Part shown: piece by piece, positions 48,804 to 61,687 of the stretch
How positions within the stretch are numbered: the first letter of the stretch is position 1
Layout: every line of letters starts with the position of its first letter
DNA from: Dysidea avara
Lineage: Eukaryota; Porifera; Demospongiae; Dictyoceratida; Dysideidae
NCBI RefSeq assembly: GCF_963678975.1
Contig: NC_089274.1
Location: 46,406,075-46,470,074 of the forward strand
Direction of reading: 5' to 3'
DNA length: 64,000 bases
Notes under the pieces: generated by a model
What the model was told of the DNA's origin: nothing
Database searches by the model: none
What the model saw: the letters and a program-made list of their open reading frames with translations, nothing else
Made by a program: the position numbers and the translations under genes

Positions 48804-48850
48804 ACCAAGAGTAAATAATGGAAGAGACTCTTCCATTATTTACTCTTGGT
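48804..48850. repeat. Perfect 47-base hairpin
   Basis: Arms of 23 bases (accaagagtaaataatggaa then gag) with a single-base centre. It lies about 350 bases upstream of the receptor B start. It may be a tiny MITE or a transcript hairpin. Confidence 0.6.
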
Positions 48851-49264
48851 AATACTTATAGACATATTGAATGTGTTAGTTCAAAGGAGGTAGGACATAT
48901 GTGTGTGCCACTTACTTTAACCCATTAACAGTCACTGCCGCCATATATGGCTATATGGCAGCATGGCATCATAACTCACTCATAGAATAAACTTTATTCT
49001 TGCTATACCTTGTAAAATGCGTTTCATAGTGAGATGTGCTAGTGTTGAAACAGACACGCCCATAGAGGTTCCATATCTGGGATTCCCAGACTAGTGCACA
49101 TTTGTTATACAATAGCGCAAAGTGTAACCTTCCATAATAGGCGAGTTAAATCATTCTTTGAGTTGAAAAGTATTAAAGGAAGTGTTATATATCGATGGCA
49201 GACAGGTAATTGACAATCTACTGCTTATCCCAGACGTGGCATGGTGGAAGTGAGTGCATATATG

Positions 49265-50285
49265 CATGTGGAACAGGGGCGTCTGGATTCAGTGGAATGG
49301 AATGGTGGAATGGAATGGTACTTGGATAATTTCAATTAGTGGTCACCTCTTTAAAAAGACTACCTTCTAACAAAGACCACCTCTTACAAAGACCTTAATA
49401 TCTGAATTGTTGTTTTAGAGCCTTATAAGACAGTCTTACTCATGAATTGTGTGCCACATGTTATGTCTAGAAAAGCCAGTGTTATCTGATTTATGATACA
49501 ATACAGTAATAGCTATATACCCCATACAACAACAGCTTGGCTATACAAAAAAGATGTGTCCACGAAATTAAAAGCAACTGGCAACTAAAGGAGCTAATAT
49601 CTGGTGAGGCCAAGAAATGAATGTTAATATGTACTGGCAACTAAGTATAATCTTGGTCCTTTATGAATACAGTCAGACTTGTACAGTCTGACTGTATTCA
49701 TATTTAATTCCCTGTAAATCTAATAGGCTAGTAAATTGGTACCTTTCCCAATAGTCCAGCGTTGCAGAGGAGAAAAAGGTGGCTAAATTACTAGCCAATT
49801 AGAGTTACAGGGAATTAATTAGGAATGCAGCAAGACTGTACGAGTCAATGATAAAGGACCAAATTTTTATAAATTATAGCGAGTTATTTGCCAGTATTTC
49901 TTGGCCTCACCCAAACATTAGCTCCTTTAGTTGTCAGTTACTTTTAGTTTGATGGGGACGTCACTTTTGTACGGCCAAACTGTTATTGCATGGGGTACAG
50001 TATATTGCTGTATTACAAATCAGATATCGCTCTTGACTTTTCTAGGCATGTGGCGCACAACTGATCAATAAGACCATTCTATGGGGATACACCTAAAACA
50101 AAAAGATAGCAGCAATTTAAACATTAAAGTAAAAGGGTCTTTATAAAGAGGTGGTCTTTGTTAGAAGGTGGTCTTTATAAAGAGGTGATCACCAATTGAA
50201 ATTACCAAAGTACCGTTCTATTCCACCATTCCATTCCAGTCCATTCCACCATTACATTCCACTGAATCCAAACGCCCATGCAACA
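49265..50285. mobile_element. 1-kb nested foldback element
   Basis: Outer arms: gcgtctggattcagtggaat with ggaatggtggaatgg on the left, ccattccattccagtccatt and attccactgaatccaaacgc on the right. The middle layer is GACCACCTC/GAGGTGGTC words. The inner layer (49440-49990) is a second inverted repeat with gaggccaagaaatga against tcttggcctcaccc, around a centre of tacagtcagac repeats. Probably one foldback element inside another. No ORF. Confidence 0.65.
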
Positions 50286-50949
50286 GGGATCTTTCAAAAC
50301 AAAGTACATGTGCACTTTCTTAAAGTTTACATGAAGTGCTATTTAAGGATCTACTGAGCCCAAGTTTTAACTTCAGTATTTGATGGTTTTGTATTGTGAC
50401 TATTGAGATTCATGTAAAATTCCATATATTATCATTATTATTATTACTAGGACCGCGTCACATACAACCAAGTACATACACCAACGTGACAGCCCCCCGG
50501 TGAGGCTATTAGGTGGTGAAGGCACGATCCCCAAATCATCTCAATATGTCACAGTAGTGACAGATATAACACAATAGTGGCATCGTAACTAAAGGCCACC
50601 AGTAGCTAAGTGCCAGTACATCATTGGTGTGGTAATGGCACAGTGATGTGTACAAAGTATATGTATACAAAACATACAGGAGAGAACTATACATTATTGC
50701 AGTATTGTATACAGCAATATATTATAGGCAACATTACCAGATAAAAATTATTAGCCAATATACAGCACAGTATATCAATATCAACTAGAGCTACATAGGG
50801 TTCATCAGTGGTGTAGCAATGGCACAGTGATGGGTGACACACTATAGTTATGCATACACAACTTGCAGGAGATAGCTACACAACACGTATGCAAGCCAGA
50901 CTGATAAACCAGATAAAGGAAGACACCCAAGCCAGCCAGAACCTAGTAG

Positions 50950-51776
50950 CTACGCCAGGTGAAAGCAAAAAATATCAAGGACGTATTGAATTGCCTGACA
51001 CCAACACAAAGGAAGTTCGCCATGCCAGCTGCACAAGACAAAATTGTGTGGCGTATGTTTTAATGTTTTCTTGTATTGTTTATTTACGTGAATGAATCCA
51101 CTGGCAGCTGGCATGGAGACTTGAGATGTTACAAACATAAAAACTTACTTGTAATCTTCTTCTTTACACGTAAAGTGGCATCTGGCTCTCCTGCACAGAC
51201 ATCGATAGTCTTCTCCTTCGCGCAATCTGTAAATAATTAAGTAAGGGTGTGGTACTGGGCGTTATATAGAATTGCACGTATGGTCAAGTCATCAGCACGA
51301 ACAGGAGCGACGATTATACGTTTGTGCCTTCATTCACAGGCGAATCTATCCCCGATTAGTTCATGTCTCTAGACCTCGTAGTTTTCGAGAACATTATTTA
51401 TTATTTATGACGTAATTTTAACCACGTTTCGTATTATCTTTACTACTTGGTTGTATAATTATGCAATTAAAAATTAAAACCCATTCATGGCCAAATTCTT
51501 AGCTACCACTGGCCAAACTGCCGAATCACGTCATATTAACTATCCAATACACAGAACTACTTAGTAATCTATAAACTAAGGAGATTGACTATGTTGTTTT
51601 TGTTTACATAACAGTAATCACAACCAAGGTGTCAAACAAATTGGTCTGAACAAACAACGGAATCCCAACTAACTATTTACAAAAGTATTTTACATCCCAA
51701 ATAACTATTCTATACAGTTTACTCACAGTGCAATCCATTCCACAGCTGGTTTGTCCCATTTTTTGCTTTTAGGCAT
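50950..51776 (-). CDS. Candidate small cysteine-rich gene (3 exons, 68 aa)
   Basis: Exons 51776-51727, 51226-51149 and 51028-50950 join in frame (207 bases) through consensus donors GTGAGT and GTAAGT. The protein starts MPKSKKWDKPAVEWIALL and continues REGEDYRCLCRRARCHFTC, with a C-x-C-x(4)-C-x(3)-C cluster that could bind zinc, and ends FCFHLA. No signal peptide. Exons 1 and 2 are the stronger part; exon 3 overlaps an antisense open frame and may be wrong. I do not recognise the family. Confidence 0.35.
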
Positions 51777-52434
51777 ACTATAAACAGTGATTTTTTACCA
51801 TTTCACCAAGAAATCCAGGGGCTCTTACAAAACAAGTGTATTATGACATTTATGTGAAGCACTACCTAAATATCTGCTGAACCCTAGTGAACTTCATTGT
51901 GGCTGGTATTGTACAGGGCATACTGCAGGACACTCTCCTCTCTTCTCATATTAATAATTCTTGATACAAACACATATGTACACATTTTGATTGGCATAAT
52001 ATAGTTGTATTTTCTCTAGAAGGTAAAGTAATGACCAAGTCTGATACAAAGCCAACATTCTGCTGTCTCTGGTTCCCTGTATGGTATGTGTCTGTCATTG
52101 ACAGTATCAATGAACTATGTGCATCATATACATGTGTAGCTGAGACAATCCTGTGAATGCAGTTATTATACAAACAGAGGCTAATGGAAGAACACTAGCA
52201 CCATTTGAATACAGTTTACTTTTCATGGTGTAAAATACTGCAGATATACGATAAACACTTCAATAAGAATTGAGGGTGGTAGTCAAGCACTGTAGAAATT
52301 ATTTTATATATGGGCAACCCAGTAAAATCAGGCACCCTCACTAAAGCTTCTGATGGTTGAAAATGCTTCACTAGTCACAGATAGTTTAATGCTACCTGCT
52401 CAGGCCAGTTTAGGGCATCATCAGTTTTGGACTC

Positions 52435-52600
52435 CATCATTCATGCGTTGATACCTTGCAGCTGGGTGGGCTGCATTTCCAGTTGACAACACAAAGTCCT
52501 CATTTAAACAGTTGGGTAGACTGGATCAATGGTTGAACAATACTACAAGTGAAGTCATTGGTGTAAACTCTGTTAGTTCCATGGTTAAAGAAAAAAACAA
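52435..52600 (-). mobile_element. SINE body copy (family of 14110-14463)
   Basis: gcagctgggtgggctgcatt, ccagttgacaacac, atttaaacagttgggtagac and tggatcaa match 14272-14345 in the same orientation. The tRNA head is not recognisable. Confidence 0.5.
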
Positions 52601-53069
52601 ACACACTCCAACAACATTTTCAATTCTTACTGACTAACATTTTCTTTTTCACCTGGCCAAGAGGTACTAAATATCTTAATGCTGAACAGCCAGCATGGCA
52701 TAAACATGCAACTAAATTTGCAAACTGAATCACGTCAAATGCATAGAGAACTATACACATTGAATCCCTGTATATAAGCATGTGGTTTTACTATACATCA
52801 ACAAAAGCATTAAATCACAACAATGTATATGCGTGTGCCTTCAGTACTCAGTGAAGAAGAATGTTGGGGATTACAAATATCTATCGAAGTATTTATCAGT
52901 TACTCTGGGGTCTAATTAGTAATGATTCATGAACCTTGAAGAAATTGCTTCTAGTAACCATTGTTAACATCAGACTGCTATCGATTAAACTCTTTGTGCT
53001 ATTAGTTGCAAGAGGTAAAGGACAGGGGTTTGGCAAGGGAGGGGGGGCACCATGGTAGTAGGCAGCTAT

Positions 53070-53407
53070 TAGAGATGCAACGATACAGTATGTAGATGTA
53101 TCGAAACATTGCCTCTGGTGTATCACGATACAGTGATATATTGCGTGATACAAAGTGGAGTCTAAGCAATGGTCTATGTTTTTTTTTTTGTTTTTAAGAG
53201 AAATAAGTGAGAAAATTTTTCTTTGAGAAGTATTGCATACTACTCAGTTTAACCACAATGTACAATAATTTGATTGTCAGCCATGTTAATAAGCCACGAT
53301 ATCTCGATATATCACGATATGCGATATATCAATATGGTTTGACTTTGTATCAATACAGCGATATTGCCTTAAAACGATATAATATACGATATATTGTTGC
53401 ATCTCTA
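53070..53407. mobile_element. hAT-type MITE with 8-base target duplication
   Basis: Ends TAGAGATGCAACGATAC and ATATTGTTGCATCTCTA are inverted repeats. The flanks are GCAGCTAT on both sides (53062-53069 and 53408-53415). The interior repeats cgatata and tatcg words. No ORF. Confidence 0.85.
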
Positions 53408-53749
53408 GCAGCTATATAATGCAGGGGGATAGGGGGTACATGCTCAGGGCTTCCGGTAATTTTTTTGAGTGCACTGTCAAACTGCCAGTACAACACAGAT
53501 TTTGTCCTGTCAAAACATAAAAATGTACTGGTACCCATGTAGTGTTAAGCTTTCAGTACTAAAGATGTAGTCATGCCAAAGTAATGTAACCTAACTTAAT
53601 GTAACACACTCATTCTAGTCCAGTACAACAGTCTTTTAGCTGTTAAATGAAACTTCATGTATCCCACAAGTCAAAGGTAACACTGGATAACATGGTTTTA
53701 AATACATTTTACACATTCATATCTGTAGCTGACAAGTACAAGTAGGCGG

Positions 53750-55142
53750 GAGTGTATAAACAGTGGAATGGAATACTGGAATGGTGGAATACTGGAATGG
53801 TGGAATGGAATTTTTTAAAGTTCAATATCATTTATTACATCCAAATAAGTACAATTCCTCCCCTTATGTAAGCAAATTAATAGGATTCCCCTTGAAGTCA
53901 GCATACTTTTCCTCACCACAACACTTGTATGACTTATAACTCAATACTTTATTACTTGTGTGAAACTAACTGTGGTGCAGTTCAGTGTGCAATGTGGCAC
54001 TGCCATGATGAGCTTTGGCTTAAATTTTGTTTTCTGACATAATTGTGGAAAAGGCTCATTGTAAATGCTTACAAGATAGTCGCATTTCGCTTTTCCCAAT
54101 GATTTTCGTTTAGGTTCCTAGGTTAGTAGTAAACACCTCGTACAGGCTCTGCCTTCTGTATTCGCCCTCCAGTGCCTAACTGGTAAAGTTGATAATAAAA
54201 TGAACACTTTATTGTACAGTGAATGTGCTTTTACAATGCATTCATGTAATCAGCTAGCTACCTAACTTTTTATCATTTGGGGGAACAAGGGTTAAGTCCG
54301 GAGTCTTCTTGGTATTCCCAATAAACTGTTATTGTGCATGTTCATAACTGACTTTACAGTACATTACATTAGTAAATTTTGTCTATGGTGAGGTGAATTA
54401 TGCTAAAGAATAGTGTTGCACCGATATCCAAATTAGCCGATTATTCCGATAACCGATATTAAGCAACAGAATTAGCCGATACCGATAACCGATCCGATAT
54501 ACACTAATAACACTAACACTCATCCTCATCATTATTAAATAGCTCATATTAGTGACATAACCATTGATATACAGCTCATTCTAGGCTAAAATGTAAAGTT
54601 AGATGTATACCACAAGTAAAAGTTACTCATGGTAAACAGGTTTTAAGTACATTTTACTACTGCTATACAGTTGAGACAAGTGGCTGGTACTACATAGAAA
54701 CCTAAAAACCTCAGTTTATTGTTGGGCATGGCCTAAACCCTGACAGTTTATTATGGGCATGGCTTGTAGTCACTGCTAAACCATTAACACATAACTTGAT
54801 TAAAATGCCAAATAACTTATGTCTAGCCTCCCCCACATCATTATACTACACAGCACAGTGGAGATTAACATCGGCCTTGATTTAATCAAAACCGATTATC
54901 GGCTAGTAGCCAATATCAGCCAATATCAGCCAATATCAGCCGATACCGATTATTGAACCGATTATCAGTGCAACACCACTAAAGAAGCTGACTTCAAGGG
55001 AAATTCTATTTATTTGCTTACATAAGGGGATGAGTTGTACTTATTTGGATGTAAAATGACATTGAACTTTAAAAAATTCCATTCCACCATTCCAGTATTC
55101 CACCATTCCAGTATTCCATTCCACTGTTTATACACTCCCCAA
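53750..55142. mobile_element. Foldback element of about 1.4 kb, GGAATGGTGGAATACTGG arms
   Basis: The left arm (53750-53905: gggagtgtataaacagtgga, then ggaatactggaatggtggaa and acatccaaataagtacaatt) is inverted in the right arm (54990-55142). About 1.1 kb lies between, into which the hAT-type MITE at 54411-54978 was inserted. No transposase is seen. Confidence 0.7.
54411..54978. mobile_element. hAT-type MITE inserted in a foldback element
   Basis: Ends TAGTGTTGCACCGATATCC and TATCAGTGCAACACCA are inverted repeats, with CTAAAGAA duplicated on both sides (54403-54410 and 54979-54986). CCGATA/TATCGG words cluster near both ends. No ORF. It is younger than the surrounding foldback. Confidence 0.85.
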
Positions 55143-57026
55143 GTAGGCTGATGTTCAAACATCATTGTTTTGGCTTGAGGTAAAGCTTGTGGCCACAAAC
55201 CATAAACAAACAGCTTAATTAAATATTACTGCCTTTGTAAGGCTGCCCTCCAGCATTCTGTCTGAATTATCCAGCCATAATGTCCAGACAACAATAAAAT
55301 TAACCAGTCATTGCACAATATTGACTGGAAATTGGCTGATTGGTCAACACTAAACGTTTTCATTATGATTTAGAGTAGAACAGTTTAAGCACAAGTATCT
55401 AAATCATGTTTTCTAAGTGGTCTGTACTGATCAAGAGCTGTAGGAACCATGTGACAGTCATGAGTTCAGTTATGGGCCTAAAGAAAATCATTGCATAGAA
55501 TGACACACAAAAGACCAAGTGCACTTAATTTCCTAGCAGGTTAAATATCTAAGTGTGCCCATGGGTTGGTACTGCAGATGTAAGTTTTCATAATCAGTGA
55601 TATGCAGTGACTGCTCTATTAGAGAATTTGACTGACTGTTCTATTAGAGTATCTTGATATTTTGTATGGATTTTTATTTGGATGAAGGACCATAACTTCA
55701 CAACCAAACCCCATTTCCTCAAAATACTTCCAAAGCTTGTAAAACTCACCCAACACAATCCAATCGCTGGTAATCAAGTGGCTGTACAAATGTGTAGTGT
55801 AGTTTCAATTGCATTTTCGACCTGTATGACCAAACCCATTTGTTAGATCGCATTGATTTCGCACTACATGTCATTTTTATAGCTCTGTGTCATTTCTCCA
55901 GTCAAATATTCCCTCAATCTTTGTCTATCTTCAGAAGGGAGTGGAGAGTTTATGGAGTTTACTTATAAACTTATAACACAGCGATGGGGCAGAAACTAAG
56001 TCACACAGAATCCATACCATAATTGAGATTTAATTAGTTTCAATAGATTTCTTTTACTAGTTTAGAACTTTAGGAGAGCAGCCAAGAACACTTCACTTCT
56101 CCAAGGGTCATCAGTGAATATTATTGCAATTGAGATGCAAATATTCACGTAGAATCATTATGCTGATGTGACAATAGCTATTAGTTTGCACCTTTGGAGA
56201 TGAATAGTGGCTCAATGATACAGAAAAAAGATTTAACAATTGAATAGAAATTACGGACCTACATTTTTGTCAATAACTCACGAAAAACTCTGGCAAACAA
56301 AAATCGCTGCAGTGAAAAGAAAGAACATTTACCAAGTTACTCTTCGCAATTCAACAACACTACTTAGCTGTGCGCATCTCACCAAAAGTATAACTTGACA
56401 AAAGTACGAAACCACTTAACTACAGACAAACCAAAAATAATAATGATACTCTCCCACGTGGAAGAGTATAAAAACATAATTACATTTCACCAAACAATTG
56501 ATACTGAGCTACATACTACAGCTGTCAGTGATTGGGTTTGTGAAAGGCTAGCTAGATAAGATAACATTCATAATTTAGCACTAAGTTGAATTGATTGCTG
56601 AAAACAGATAGTTGTCAAGGGAACCAGCCCAAACCTAGATAAAACCGAAAGTAGGGATCAATGATGAAACTGAGTTGACAGCTATAGCTAGCTAAACTTG
56701 TGAGAGATTATCTAAATGCATAGCATGTCTAATTCCACAGCTGATTCACTAGAAAGATGAAATTTAAGAGAAAACAGACTGTATTTCTCAAGTAGTTAGA
56801 AAGTTTAGAAATCAAAGTCACCACCTAGTACTTTGTGACTATATAGACGGCTCGATTTGTTCTGTTCCCTTGAGGTCTCTCTCGGAATTACAAAGAAAAG
56901 CTACAGGCTGAAGTTCACCAGACAGTTGATGCTTACAATTGAGCCATCAAGAATTATTTTGGAATCATTTCGTTAACAATTTTGACAGTAATAATCTATG
57001 TACTTTTTATCCCATCCAAAAACAGA

Positions 57027-57623
57027 TTATAGCTGTAAAAAAGTGTGCGTCCAAGTAAAGCAGAGTTAACTGTGACAAAAAGTAATGATATCATAATGCG
57101 GCCATGTGTGAGGTGTGCAAGTTGTAAAATTCATATTAGCTAATCAGATAATACAATATTATTGTTAAAGTGTTAATGAGAACTATGTGATGCTGCTAGT
57201 TTTTAATTGTGTGCATGAGCAGCTTCATAAATGTCACACAAATTTGATTCTCAATAAAGCAATGTGTATAGATTCTCTGATAGCAATAAATAGTTTGAGT
57301 TTGGCCGCCTTTCCTTTGTTCATAGCATTGCCATATACAGGAAAGGCGGCCAAACTCAAACTATTTATTGCTATCAGAAAATCTATACACATTGCTTTAT
57401 TAAGAATCAAATTTGTGTGGCATTTATGAAGATGCTCACACACTTAAAAACTAGCAGTATCACATAGTTCTCATTAACACTTTAACAATAATATTGTATT
57501 ATCTGATTAGCTAAAATTAATTTTACAACTTGCACACCTCGCACATGGCCGCATTATGATATCATTACTTTTTGTCGCAGTTAACTCTGTTTACTTGGAC
57601 ACTCACTTTTTTTACAGCTATAA
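57027..57623. mobile_element. Very large palindrome: arms of about 285 bases
   Basis: Left arm 57027-57314 and right arm 57340-57623 are inverse copies with few differences, around a 25-base loop (57315-57339). The terminal block ttatagctgtaaaaaagtgt is shared with the MITE at 36696-37012. The matching short open frames in the arms (INSLSLAAFP-like on both) are mirror images and not genes. Confidence 0.85.
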
Positions 57624-57699
57624 GCTGTATTTCAATACTTTTTGTTAGAATAAGAATACACTGTTGATAGCAGTAGGTGAGTTTCCATGGTTTTGACAG

Positions 57700-58040
57700 A
57701 AACCCAAATTACAGTGACAGAATATTAAAATACAACTGTAATTTTAGTGGCATGCAACTGCAGTCAACTAACACCCATTTTAACTAGTTAGTAACACTTT
57801 GCCTTTCATCTTGTACTACATTAAAACAATCAAGATACTCTAATAGAGCAGTCACCAAACAGCTGTAACACAGCAATCAATATGTAGCATAGTTACAACT
57901 TCTGCCTAGCATTGGATTGTATAGTTTAAATTACTAGCTACTTACAGACATTACAATATAAAAATACAGCACTTGCAGAAACGTTACTGTTCTATTAGAG
58001 TGATTGACTGCTCTATTAGAGTATCTCAATCTACTTCAAG
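57700..58040. repeat. Partial copy of the 61688-62138 element
   Basis: Words in order: tagtggcatgcaactgcagt, aactaacacccatttta, tactacattaaaac, aagatactctaatagagcag, attggattgtata. The same series lies in 61800-62010. The CAGTGG ends are not seen. Confidence 0.5.
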
Positions 58041-59821
58041 CATTGACTAATTCAAGCGGAGAAGCTACGCCCCGCCCATATCAATAAGAGATCTTGTGAA
58101 ATGAAATGAGAATAGTAGAGAAATGGCAAGTATGTGCAGAGACAATAGAGGGGCACGTAATTATGTCCTGTTGTAAATAAACGCCTTTAAAATTTGTATT
58201 ACTACTAAATAACCGTACCAGAATAGGCTGTGATCTTTGTGAGGCTGTTGTCTCATTGCTTATCTTCTCGTGTTGAAGGGATTTAGTGCTACTGAGACAC
58301 AATTGGTGAGTTTAACTATACATGTATTTGTGGCGTAAAACTTAATTGTAAAAAGGCGATTAGCGCATACCATGCCGGATAAAACATGTGTTCGTACAGT
58401 AGAGTCAGGGGGGTAGGACAAGCCCACGTGAACTGATGTACATTATGCAATGCACTTAAGTGATGCTTGAAAATATTTCATGTGAGCGAATGCATACTGT
58501 ACAAAATATCAATGAAGAGGTTCGACAAGGTTCGATAGATATTTGAGTTCTACCATGTTTGTACTTTACGAAGGTGTGATTTTCATGAAGAAATACAAAA
58601 CCATTACTAAGAAATCAGCATTCCGAAATGACGACATGTGGCAATCACCAATTCGCCACTAACGGTCTCTGCATTTATCAAACAACCACAAACAATCATC
58701 TGTGTTAGATATAACCCTATAGAGAGGTAGAATAATCCATTTCTTTTGAATATATTTTAGTAACACTAAGGGCCTTATGTAATTCCATTACGAATTGGCG
58801 TGGGATTGTCCTACCCCCCCTGCAGTAGAGTCTCTCACGATTATTAGACATTGGACCAGGGTAAAAATTTTACTGCTACATTTAGAGGTTGTAGCGCTTA
58901 GTATCTTAATAAATAATCCACCATGATCACTAATCACTAATAGTGCAGTGAAAACTGGAGGTAGGGACAAAATTTTCTGACCTAGCTTATTAAGGAGGTG
59001 GCTGCATTTTGTGGCCTTGAAATGGTAAGAAGCATGCTGTTCTAACTGGCTATAGAGATGGATTTAGTGTGTGACAGCGTATGAGACAGTGAGTGCTGGC
59101 AGCAAGGGGGCAGCCAATCTATTAGAGCACCAAAGGTACTGCTTCAGACGTAGGCAGTTGGCTGTCAGCCCAACATGTAAAAATTTTCACTTTTGGTCCT
59201 TATAAGTTACTGATGAAGAAAGTGATGAAGTCATTATCCATAGGATATTATATTATATTCTCAGAGTATCCGTTTCAGTTCTACTATATAGTAGCTAAGC
59301 ATAAGACGAACATAACACAGCATTCCAGTGGTTTAGTGGTGACCACAACACTGCCTGGGTTAAACTGTGGTGAGATTTGAGACTACCAGAATCCCTGAAA
59401 TTCCTTCAACATATGAAATACCAAATATCTAATGCCTGGCTTTCATCTTTCATCCACAGTGGACCTGTCTTGGTGGCCACTTGTACAGAAGGGAAACAGC
59501 TACCACACAGTCTTGCAAGCGAAACAGTTGCCACACCCCTTAATTATCAGTTTTTAAAATCTTGAGCAAAATTGTGTGTGCGAACGAGTGCAATGTTGTG
59601 CTTCGGCAGCGCTGTGTATATGGTAGCCATATCAGATACTGCCTAACAGTGACACATCATGAGTATTTAAGTCATAGTGCATTACTTTATCATCCATCTA
59701 AATACAATCCCTGAATGTGTCATTTTGTGCACAGAGCAATCTACCACAAGAAGTGACCTGAGTAAGGGTTCAGCGTATATTGTTAACAATTAATATTGTT
59801 CACCATCGTTAACCGTATGTA

Positions 59822-59999
59822 CAGTGAAATCTCACTTAGCGGCCACCTCTTTAATAAGAACACTTCGTTATATTGGCCACCTCTAGTAGGTTCCAAATAT
59901 AGCTAAGCAGTACTTTATGACCTCATTCATAAGGCCACCTTGTTATTCAGGCCAAATTTTTTGGTCCCAGAGCTGGCCCTATTAATGAGTTTTCACTGT
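59822..59999. mobile_element. pogo/Tigger-like MITE with TA target duplication
   Basis: Ends CAGTGAAATCTCACTTAG and taatgagttttcactg are inverted repeats, and TA flanks both sides (59820-59821 and 60000-60001). 178 bases, no ORF. It contains ggccacctc words shared with the fragment at 11655-11870. Confidence 0.7.
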
Positions 60000-60485
60000 A
60001 CTTATGTGCACTTTTATTTTTCGTAACCTTTCTTCAGGTTTACTGATGGGCACTATGAAGCGTTGTTGACTGGTCTGTACACAATGTGGTGACTTGAAAT
60101 GCTAAAATGGTACGTAGCATGTCTTGTATGTACATGCTGTAATGTGTTAAAATGTGTCCACTCATCTTAGAAATAAATATAATTGTATTCTCTATAAATA
60201 CTCAGTTCCATTGTGCACTGGGTCATAAGTGGGTTGAGTATGGATCATCCAGGACATTTGGGTCACATTTTGTCCTGGCCAAGTGGATCTCATCCACTGA
60301 CAGAATATACACTGTACAGGATCAGATCATGTGTATAAATTACAGTGGAACTTGCTTATTGCCACCTTCACTCAATAAGCAGGTAGCAGTGTATAAATTG
60401 TCAATTTGGAAATGGCTTTTCAAGAGAGGTTGTCTTTCTATACTGGTGGCCATTAAGACAGGTTGTACTGATGGAGTGTACATAC

Positions 60486-60590
60486 TAGAGATGCAACAAT
60501 ATCCTCCACTTAGTGTCGTTTGATAGTGATGCAATGGAGACTATGTATTGTTGTATTTAAATACTACACTATTATATTGCAACTCTAACA
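60486..60590. mobile_element. Short hAT-like MITE
   Basis: Ends tagagatgcaacaatat and atattgcaactcta resemble those of 53070-53407. No clear 8-base duplication. About 105 bases. Confidence 0.45.
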
Positions 60591-60985
60591 CATATTTATA
60601 ACAGGAATGTTTGTTAACTGTTTAGACATACTGGAGCCACACCCACTCCTCTGGATTCTACAAATGGAGTCATACCAACTTGTTTACTCGTTACTCCCAT
60701 TGTGTTTGGACGAATATACATGCCATCGTGTGAGACTTGCTACCATGACGGACCACTGGAGAAGATTTTCATAGCAGTTATATCATAGTCATTATTGTAT
60801 AATTCTTACTATTTTGTTCTTTAACTTGTACTCTTTAAGCTACCCCTTGTTATTACTATTTGTAGTTATATAGCTTATTGTAATTTGTAAGTAGCTAAAT
60901 ATGGACCTTCAGTTCTGTAATTTAATCGTTTAAACTCTTAAATATTGTTTAATTTTGTTTATTAATCTGTACAGTCCTGTAAAGT

Positions 60986-61331
60986 ATGCGGGGTCTGACA
61001 CTTCTGAAATCGCGTAAGAAATTTCATGATTTCCACCATGATTTCACTGACATAAAATATCGTTTACGGAGTTTTTCTAATTTACAGAGAAACACGAAGG
61101 TTACAAACTTGATTTCTAATTTCTACCACAGGAACATGCGAGGTTCTCGGGGCCTTTTTTTTTATTTCCCGGGATATCGGGCATCCCTTGCCACCACCCC
61201 TAGCACTAGATGTTGAAGTGCTAGTCAAAAGAAACACTAAAAAATTAAGGGAAAGGCACCTGACCTTCTATCAGAGCAAGGCCAAGCGAGTGTGGAGGCC
61301 ACACATTTACAGGAGGATCGGCCATACATAA
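60986..61331 (+). CDS. Candidate small basic protein gene (2 exons, 75 aa)
   Basis: Exon 1 (60986-61013) codes MRGLTLLKS and ends at a GTAAGA donor in phase 1. Exon 2 (61132-61331) follows a CAG acceptor after a pyrimidine-rich tract and ends at TAA. The C-terminal part is strongly basic (VLVKRNTKKLRERHLTFYQS and KAKRVWRPHIYRRIGHT). The RxWxPxxxRR ending and small size recall organellar ribosomal proteins of the bL28/bL34 kind, but I cannot name it. A run of nine T codes FFF and could shift frame if miscounted. Confidence 0.4.
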
Positions 61332-61687
61332 CTACAGTATGTTGTCTATGCATTTAACACGTACACTTGACTTACTACAATATCTGTCACTGGCGTCGCT
61401 ACAGATCAACCACAATCGAAGAGTCGGTACCATCGATATCACGTGTTTCCTTTTAAAATCTCCAAATTTGGGCAGGGGGACCGTTTATGTCGGTTATGTC
61501 AATCTATTTGCGTATATAGACTAGTGACGTATTTTTCGCGGTTGCTATTAAACTGTTCGCGGATTTTTCATGAAGTTGACACAAAAATAAAATTGCTGGA
61601 ATTTTATCAATCGCATATACCTCGAAAATTTGTACTTAAGTTTACCAATTGAAATTGGTTGCTTGGGACATTTTCTTACCCCTTAGG

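Noticed and set aside
50850..51095. Plus-strand open frame of 81 codons
   Set aside because: It overlaps the candidate third exon of the cysteine-rich gene on the other strand. It has no recognisable domain or splice partner. Either could be spurious, and I kept only the spliced model.
57187..57443. Two overlapping 70-80 codon frames on opposite strands
   Set aside because: Mirror images created by the large palindrome, with no splice signals and no family resemblance.
59330..59380. tRNA-like words (ggtttagtggtgaccac)
   Set aside because: No box B at the right distance and no plausible fold.
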